Shown here: positions 6,549 to 10,696 of the stretch, piece by piece
How the letters are laid out: the number at the start of each line of letters is the position of its first letter
Position numbering within the stretch: position 1 is the first letter of the stretch
Assembly: GCA_045531795.1 (NCBI GenBank)
Contig: JAZSET010000009.1
Coordinates: 1-10,696 of the forward strand
Source: UBA4717 sp045531795
GTDB lineage: Bacteria; Bacillota; Clostridia; Oscillospirales; CAG-272
Length of the DNA stretch: 10,696 nt
Direction of reading: 5' to 3'
Program-made: the position numbers and the translations under genes
The notes under the pieces: model-generated
The model's database searches: none
Told to the model about the DNA's origin: nothing
The model's input: only the letters and a program-made list of their open reading frames with translations

Positions 6549-7733
6549 TTATTTGATTTTTCCTGCTTTGAGCTCAACGAGGAACTCCTCGATTCTTTCA
6601 AGAGCAGTAGAAATGTGCTTAACCGAGTATGCGTATGATATTCTTGCAAAGCCCTCTCCGCAAGCGCCGAATGCAGTGCCGGGTACTATAGCCACTTTCT
6701 TTGAGCGAAGCAGCTTCTCTGCAAATTCATCGCTTGAAAGCCCTGTTTTGCCAACATTCGGGAAAGCATAAAATGCGCCCTCAGGCTCAAAGGTTTCAAG
6801 TCCGATTTTGTTAAGTCCGTTTACAATATACTTTCTTCTGCGGTCATATTCCGTTGACATTTCAAGCACATCGGGATCGCCGTTTTTCATCGCTTCAATT
6901 GCGGCAAACTGGCTTGTAGTCGGAGCACACATAATTGCGTACTGATGAATTTTAAGCATTTGCTTTGCAAGTTCTTTTGGTGCTGCCAGATATCCGAGTC
7001 TCCAGCCGGTCATAGCAAAAGCCTTAGAAAAACCGCTTACAACAATTGTACGGTCTTTCATTGACGGAATTGATGCGATTGATGTATGCTTCATACCGTA
7101 TGTAAGCTCTGCGTATATTTCATCAGAAAGGACAACTGCATTCGTGTCCTTGATGACATCCGCAAGAGCCTCAAGTTCGCTTTTGGTAAGAACTGCGCCC
7201 GTGGGGTTATTCGGGAAAGGAATAACAATCATTTTTGTCTTGCTTGTAATCGCAGCTTTTAGTGCCTCGGGCGTCAGCTTAAAATTGTCTTCAACCTTTG
7301 TTTCGACAAACACAGGTTTACCGTGAGCAAGCTCGACAATAGGTCCGTAGCAAACAAAAGACGGTACGGGAATTATTACTTCATCGTCTGTGTCTACAAG
7401 TGCCCTGACTGCAAGGTCAATAGCTTCGCTGCCGCCGACAGTTACGATTATCTCATCTGCAGGCTTATATTCAAGTGAAAATCTGCGATTTAAATACTCA
7501 GCAATTGCACTTCTGAGCTGTGGCATACCGCTATTTCCTGTATAGTAGGTTTTACCAGCTTCAAGACTTGATATAGCAGCCTCTCTAATATGCTGAGGTG
7601 TAACAAAGTCGGGTTCACCTACGGTCAGTGAAATAACATCGTCCATTTCATTTATGATATCAAAAAATTTTCTGATACCGGACGGTTTTATATCGCTAAT
7701 CCTCTTTGGAATTATTTTTTCTGAGTTTATCAT
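6549..7733 (-). CDS. PLP-dependent class I aminotransferase
   Basis: This 394-residue fold-type I aminotransferase transfers amino groups using pyridoxal phosphate. The PLP-binding lysine is K237 in VVSGFSKAFAMTGWRLGY. N176 in the NNPTG motif, D204 in SDEIYAEL and the substrate-carboxylate arginine R364 in GFARISYA are also present. The N-terminal SLTVGEPDFVTP is typical of the alanine/aspartate/aromatic subgroup. The ATG overlaps the stop of the upstream Lrp gene as ATGA. The nearest Shine-Dalgarno (AGAGG at 7746-7750) is 12 bases away, longer than ideal, so translation is probably coupled to the regulator. In B. subtilis a related Lrp-aminotransferase pair (alaR-alaT, formerly yugG-yugH) handles alanine; the same role is plausible here but is inferred from context. 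Aspartate or an N-acetyl-diaminopimelate precursor are alternative substrates. Confidence 0.92.
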   Translation of the reverse strand: MINSEKIIPKRISDIKPSGIRKFFDIINEMDDVISLTVGEPDFVTPQHIREAAISSLEAGKTYYTGNSGMPQLRSAIAEYLNRRFSLEYKPADEIIVTVGGSEAIDLAVRALVDTDDEVIIPVPSFVCYGPIVELAHGKPVFVETKVEDNFKLTPEALKAAITSKTKMIVIPFPNNPTGAVLTKSELEALADVIKDTNAVVLSDEIYAELTYGMKHTSIASIPSMKDRTIVVSGFSKAFAMTGWRLGYLAAPKELAKQMLKIHQYAIMCAPTTSQFAAIEAMKNGDPDVLEMSTEYDRRRKYIVNGLNKIGLETFEPEGAFYAFPNVGKTGLSSDEFAEKLLRSKKVAIVPGTAFGACGEGFARISYAYSVKHISTALERIEEFLVELKAGKIK

Positions 7734-8209
7734 ATTGAAAACATACCTCTTTCGTCTTTCTGAGGCTTGTCGTATATGACACCCTTGTCTTTATACTTCT
7801 TAAGTACAAAATGAGTCGCAGTAGCAGTTATATTTGCAAGAGGTGCAAGCTTTCTTGCAACAAAAGTAGCAACCTCCTTGAGAGTTTTGCCCTCAATAAT
7901 GAGTGCAAGGTCAAATCCGCCTGACATAAGATAAAGTGACTGTACTTCCTCATAGCTGTTGATTTTTTCAGCTATCCTGTCAAAGCCGCCGTCACACTGA
8001 GGAGTAACCTTTAATTCAATAAGTGCACTTACATATTCCCTGTCGGTTTTATCCCAGTCAATAATTGTTTTATAACCAAGGATAACCCCATCTTTTTCAT
8101 ATGCAGTTATTGCCTTTTTTATATCGCCGACTTCCTTGTCAAGCATTGTGGCAAGCTGTTCATTTGTAAGTGTGCTGTCATTTTCAAGTATTGTAAGAAG
8201 TTTATCCAT
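7730..8209 (-). CDS. Lrp/AsnC-family transcriptional regulator
   Basis: The 159-residue protein has the two-domain layout of feast/famine regulators: an N-terminal winged helix-turn-helix (about residues 1-50, containing TNEQLATMLDKEVGDIKKAI and GVILGYKTIID) and a C-terminal ligand-binding RAM domain (about 60-140), with the characteristic YLMSGGFDLALIIEG strand. A short tail ending DERGMFSI follows. These proteins form dimers and octamers and respond to amino acids. Its gene is coupled to the aminotransferase by a 4-base overlap, so it most likely senses an amino acid made or used by that enzyme and may control its own operon. The Shine-Dalgarno AAGGAG (8217-8222) overlaps the stop codon of the upstream MutS-like gene, seven bases before ATG 8209, again suggesting coupled translation. 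Confidence 0.94.
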   Translation of the reverse strand: MDKLLTILENDSTLTNEQLATMLDKEVGDIKKAITAYEKDGVILGYKTIIDWDKTDREYVSALIELKVTPQCDGGFDRIAEKINSYEEVQSLYLMSGGFDLALIIEGKTLKEVATFVARKLAPLANITATATHFVLKKYKDKGVIYDKPQKDERGMFSI

Positions 8210-8221
8210 AATAATTCTCCT

Positions 8222-9811
8222 TTATTTGCTTTTAACTTTATTTCTGATTTTTTCAGACGAAAGGCCGTATTTTTCCGCAATATCACGGGCGTAAGATTTA
8301 CCGTCGGGAACTGCTCTTGTTATTTCGAAACTACGCTCACTTCCGTTTATTCCCGCAACAAGGGTGTCGATCATCACACCGCCCTCGGCTTTGCAGGCTT
8401 CGTTAATTTCATCAACCTTTGCCGAAAGCTCGTGCAAATGAGTAGAAAACAGACATCTGCACTTAGCAAGCGAAAATCCCGTAAGAACCTCTGATGCAAT
8501 ATATGATGCCTCATATGAGCCTGTTGATGACAATGATTCATCAAGCAAAACAAGCGAATACTCATCTATCCTGTCAAAAATCGCATTAAGTCTTTCGCAT
8601 TCTTCACCAAGTCTTCCTTTATCAATGGTGTCCTCGGCTTCGGTGGGAAAATGCGTGTATATTGATGTAACAGGACTGATCCGGGCATTAGTACACGGCA
8701 CAGGCAGACCGAGCTGAGCCATACACTGAACAATTCCGAGAGCACAGGTAATTACCGATTTGCCTCCGCGATTTGGACCTGTAAGTATATAAATCATTCC
8801 CTTTTCATCAAACACAAGGTCATTTTTTACCATATCTGCACTTGTTTTCAGCGCAACACACGGATTGTAAAGCCCATAAAGCGCGCAAATCTTATCTTCC
8901 TTGGAAGCGATATCGGGGAATACCAGAGAAAGTCCTTTTTCAGCAAGTGCCTTTAAAAGCTTTGTACTCTTTACAAGAAATTCTATCTCCGGAATTATTC
9001 TTATCAGAAAGTCGGTGTTTTCAAGAACATATGTACGAACAATGTTTCTCCAGGATTTTACCGATGATTTAAAAATGTCGGAAAGCGCATTGTTAAGTGC
9101 ATTTGTAAGTGCGATTTGCTGATTATCGTTTTGTCTTTTATTATAAGGAACAAGCGGGGCGATACAAGTGTAATCATCATCCCTGAAGTCGAGCCTCAGA
9201 ATCTTGTCAATAACTGTGCCTGATTTGAATTTTTCGGGATTAAGGCTTATCACACCCGCTTCAGTCGGACGCAGCTCATTATCAAGGTTGACACCAATAG
9301 CAATACTTTTAACTTCGTGTACCTTACTCGTGAGTTCAAGAAGCTTTTTATTCAAATCTTTGTAATAATCACTTTCAGCAAGTTCGGCAACAATTTCTGC
9401 CATTCGTATAAATGCAGGACTATTAAGTTTTTCTTTAAGCGGGAGAAAATCGCGCTTTAATTTTTCAATACACTCAATATATAATTCAATTTCCGTTATG
9501 CTGTACAGGTAATTTTCGGAAATGCCCATTTCGCCCTGTATGCGTCTGAGTTCAGAAATATCCGAAAGCATCGGCATAATATCTAGAAGCAGCTTTGAAA
9601 GGTTTTCACATTCGAGCATATCCCTGATAGTTGCCTGTCTGTATTTGATTGTATCAACATCTGTTGTGAAAAATTCACTTAAAGAACTGTTTTTTAAGCT
9701 TATTAAATAATCAAGCTCTATTGCTTCGATAGTTTCAGACGAAATATCAATTTTTTCATTTGATATCTTTTCTGGCTCCGGGTAGAGCAAGCTTAAAGGT
9801 TTATTTGCCAT
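8222..9811 (-). CDS. Divergent MutS-like ATPase (core plus ATPase domain only)
   Basis: From ATG 9811 the product is 529 residues. The C-terminal third is a MutS domain V ATPase: Walker A GPNRGGKS at 345-352, Walker B LVLLDES with D424 and E425, and the STHLHEL motif at about 456-462. The N-terminal part (about 20-300) is helical and resembles the MutS lever/core region. There is no mismatch-binding domain with the Phe-X-Glu motif, and no C-terminal Smr nuclease or other domain of MutS2. The active-site signatures deviate from MutS: R for M in the P-loop, and DESLSST where MutS has DE-x-GRGT. It is therefore not canonical mismatch repair MutS; DNA-structure binding or another ATP-dependent role is possible. 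ATG 9841 was rejected because it has no Shine-Dalgarno and lies at the predicted transcription start. It is first in a five-gene operon. Confidence 0.87.
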   Translation of the reverse strand: MANKPLSLLYPEPEKISNEKIDISSETIEAIELDYLISLKNSSLSEFFTTDVDTIKYRQATIRDMLECENLSKLLLDIMPMLSDISELRRIQGEMGISENYLYSITEIELYIECIEKLKRDFLPLKEKLNSPAFIRMAEIVAELAESDYYKDLNKKLLELTSKVHEVKSIAIGVNLDNELRPTEAGVISLNPEKFKSGTVIDKILRLDFRDDDYTCIAPLVPYNKRQNDNQQIALTNALNNALSDIFKSSVKSWRNIVRTYVLENTDFLIRIIPEIEFLVKSTKLLKALAEKGLSLVFPDIASKEDKICALYGLYNPCVALKTSADMVKNDLVFDEKGMIYILTGPNRGGKSVITCALGIVQCMAQLGLPVPCTNARISPVTSIYTHFPTEAEDTIDKGRLGEECERLNAIFDRIDEYSLVLLDESLSSTGSYEASYIASEVLTGFSLAKCRCLFSTHLHELSAKVDEINEACKAEGGVMIDTLVAGINGSERSFEITRAVPDGKSYARDIAEKYGLSSEKIRNKVKSK

Positions 9812-9820
9812 AATAATAGG

Positions 9821-9826
9821 CTCCTT
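9821..9826 (-). promoter_or_regulatory. Ribosome binding site deciding the MutS-like gene start
   Basis: AAGGAG on the minus strand ends nine bases before ATG 9811. The alternative ATG ten codons upstream has only an A/T-rich -10 element before it, so translation should begin at 9811. Confidence 0.8.
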
Positions 9827-9844
9827 TGCGAATATATTCATATA

Positions 9845-9873
9845 ATTATATCACAACTTGAATGCATATGCAA
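9845..9873 (-). promoter_or_regulatory. Sigma-A promoter of the MutS-like/Lrp/aminotransferase/U32/uppP operon
   Basis: On the minus strand a perfect TATAAT (9845-9850) is preceded directly by TGA, making an extended -10. A TTG-starting -35 (TTGCAT, 9868-9873) lies exactly 17 bases upstream. The -35 matches only in its TTG half, which fits an extended -10 promoter. The start point is predicted near 9838, leaving a leader of about 27 bases before ATG 9811. Confidence 0.78.
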
Positions 9874-9894
9874 TATTTTTTTGAATAAAATACG

Positions 9895-9928
9895 AAAAAA
9901 GCCGACTTTCGGGGTGAAAATCGGCTTT
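9895..9928 (-). terminator. Intrinsic terminator after the cyclophilin gene
   Basis: On the minus strand a 13-bp stem with one G-T pair (9916-9928 with 9898-9910, 5-base loop) has GCCGA/TCGGC at its core. A run of six T residues spans 9900 down to 9895, the first three lying in the base of the stem. It starts four bases after the cyclophilin stop and isolates that gene from the operon promoter 22 bases further on. Confidence 0.9.
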
Positions 9929-9932
9929 AGTT

Positions 9933-10406
9933 TCAGTCAACTATTGTTATTTTCTTAATTACCTGGTCAAATCTCGGTCTATCCATTCTGTCAGTACCAG
10001 TTTCTGCGATCTCGTCGACAGTCTCAATACCTTCTACAACATATCCGAATGCCGCATACTGACCGTCAAGGAAGGTTGAATCCTTATGACAAATAAAGAA
10101 CTGGGAACTTGCGCTGTCAAACATCTGACTTCTTGCCATTGAAATAACGCCTCTCTTGTGAGACAGGTCGTTTTCAAAGCCATTCGCTCTGAACTCGCCC
10201 TTGATGTTTTTGCCGCTTCCGCCACAGCCTGTTCCCGTAGGATCGCCGCCCTGAATCATAAAATCCTTGATTACACGGTGGAAAATCAAGCCATCATAAA
10301 ATCCCTCAGATACAAGCTTTTCAAAATTTTTGCAAGTTTCGGGAGCTTTGTCGGGACAAAGTTCAAGTTTAATTTTATTGCCGTTTTCCATTTCAATTAA
10401 AATCAT
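9933..10406 (-). CDS. ppiB: Cyclophilin-type peptidyl-prolyl cis-trans isomerase
   Basis: The 157-residue protein is a compact single-domain cyclophilin, which catalyses cis-trans isomerisation of prolyl bonds during protein folding. The active-site signature FHRVIKDFMIQGGD is intact (R44, F49, M50, Q52), followed by GVISMARSQ and SQFFI (F103). Near the C-terminus FLDGQYAAFG occupies the place of WLDGKHVVFG in the human protein, a common variation in short bacterial forms. There is no signal peptide or membrane anchor, so it should be cytoplasmic. ATG 10406 is chosen over a GTG at 10415 because that GTG is itself part of the AGAGGTG Shine-Dalgarno (10413-10419), six bases from the ATG. The gene stands alone, with its own consensus promoter and terminator, and diverges from an MFS-like gene. 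Confidence 0.96.
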   Translation of the reverse strand: MILIEMENGNKIKLELCPDKAPETCKNFEKLVSEGFYDGLIFHRVIKDFMIQGGDPTGTGCGGSGKNIKGEFRANGFENDLSHKRGVISMARSQMFDSASSQFFICHKDSTFLDGQYAAFGYVVEGIETVDEIAETGTDRMDRPRFDQVIKKITIVD

Positions 10407-10412
10407 AATTAA

Positions 10413-10419
10413 CACCTCT
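10413..10419 (-). promoter_or_regulatory. Ribosome binding site deciding the cyclophilin start
   Basis: AGAGGTG on the minus strand lies six bases before ATG 10406. A longer frame begins with the GTG inside this very element and so cannot use it, making 10406 the better start. Confidence 0.82.
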
Positions 10420-10437
10420 CATTTGTTTTCTGTTGTA

Positions 10438-10466
10438 ATTATACCAAATTAAGGTATCTTAGTCAA
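10438..10466 (-). promoter_or_regulatory. Sigma-A promoter of the cyclophilin gene
   Basis: On the minus strand TTGACT (10461-10466) and a perfect TATAAT (10438-10443) are separated by exactly 17 bases, 11 of 12 consensus positions. A 5-bp inverted repeat, ATACC (10441-10445) and GGTAT (10453-10457), falls in the -10/spacer region and could be an operator, but it is short. Confidence 0.88.
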
Positions 10467-10483
10467 TAGTTTTTTTATTATCC

Positions 10484-10512
10484 TTGACTTTTTACAAAAA
10501 CTGTAGTATGAT
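10484..10512 (+). promoter_or_regulatory. Sigma-A promoter of the MFS-like gene
   Basis: On the plus strand TTGACT (10484-10489) and TATGAT (10507-10512) are separated by exactly 17 bases, 10 of 12 consensus positions. The start point would fall near 10519, giving a leader of about 24 bases that ends with the AAGGTG ribosome binding site (10533-10538). Confidence 0.85.
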
Positions 10513-10542
10513 TATTTTCAGTTTAAATATTTAAGGTGAATT

Positions 10543-10696
10543 ATGGAAAATAATTATAACAAGACAAGGTTTGCCTGCAATATTTCATACATAGTGCAGT
10601 CAATTGCCGTAAATATAGCACCACTCTTCTTTGTGATTTTTAAAGAAGACTATAATCTATCTCTGTCAGACCTGAGTTTTCTTGTACTTTTCATTT
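10543..10696 (+). CDS. Major facilitator superfamily-like transporter (N-terminal fragment)
   Basis: An open frame starts at ATG 10543, four bases after an AAGGTG Shine-Dalgarno (10533-10538), and runs off the window after 51 codons. The fragment reads MENNYNKTRFACNISYIVQS, then SIAVNIAPLFFVIFK-like hydrophobic sequence and YNLSLSDLSFLVLF. A short polar N-terminus, a first membrane helix, a loop and the beginning of a second helix with an LSLSDLS turn are typical of Firmicutes MFS permeases that open this way. Only two helices can be seen, so the family call is tentative and no substrate can be proposed. It is preceded by a strong promoter and diverges from the cyclophilin gene. Confidence 0.68.
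   Translation, partial: MENNYNKTRFACNISYIVQSIAVNIAPLFFVIFKEDYNLSLSDLSFLVLFI

Noticed and set aside
8222..9811. Calling the MutS-like gene mutS or mutS2
   Set aside because: The mismatch-binding domain of MutS and the Smr domain of MutS2 are both missing and the ATPase signatures differ.
10523..10534. 12-base palindrome TTAAATATTTAA before the MFS-like gene as an operator
   Set aside because: It is made only of A and T in an A/T-rich leader, so chance is a sufficient explanation without conservation data.
1..10696. A hidden mobile element, defence system, CRISPR array or RNA gene
   Set aside because: Genes fill almost all of the window with housekeeping functions. I saw no direct-repeat arrays, transposase motifs, att-like repeats or tRNA/rRNA structures.

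Overview
The window looks like chromosomal core-metabolism DNA from a low-to-mid-GC Gram-positive anaerobe of the Clostridia, plausibly an Oscillospiraceae/Ruminococcus-type gut bacterium. This is inferred from strong GAGG-type ribosome binding sites, textbook sigma-A promoters, compact operons, a transketolase encoded as separate halves, and an Lrp regulator coupled to an aminotransferase. No database search was possible. I see no tRNA, rRNA, CRISPR array, insertion sequence or phage gene.

Left end, plus strand: the 3' part of the transketolase C-terminal subunit, a hairpin terminator, then a PHP-family metallohydrolase (530-1255). A perfect bidirectional terminator closes this arm and the converging minus-strand operon.

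Middle, minus strand: pgk, tpiA and an EamA/DMT transporter, read from an extended -10 promoter at 4389-4417. pgk and tpiA catalyse neighbouring glycolytic steps. A terminator separates tpiA from eamA, and the eamA ribosome binding site directly abuts its T-run.

Right, minus strand: a five-gene operon from a promoter at 9845-9873 encodes a divergent MutS-like ATPase, an Lrp/AsnC regulator, a class I aminotransferase (ATGA overlap with the regulator), a U32 protein of the tRNA-hydroxylation type, and UppP undecaprenyl-diphosphatase. All gaps are 17 bp or less. No convincing terminator separates uppP from the pgk promoter, so some read-through into pgk is possible.

Right end: a cyclophilin gene (minus) with its own terminator, and the start of an MFS-like transporter gene (plus). 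They diverge from two near-consensus promoters sharing a 136-bp gap.

Start sites were revised for three genes: PHP protein to 530, MutS-like to 9811, cyclophilin to 10406. The least conventional items are the divergent MutS-like ATPase and its operon, the charged insertion in Pgk, and the terminator-abutting ribosome binding sites. I found no clear new defence or mobile system.
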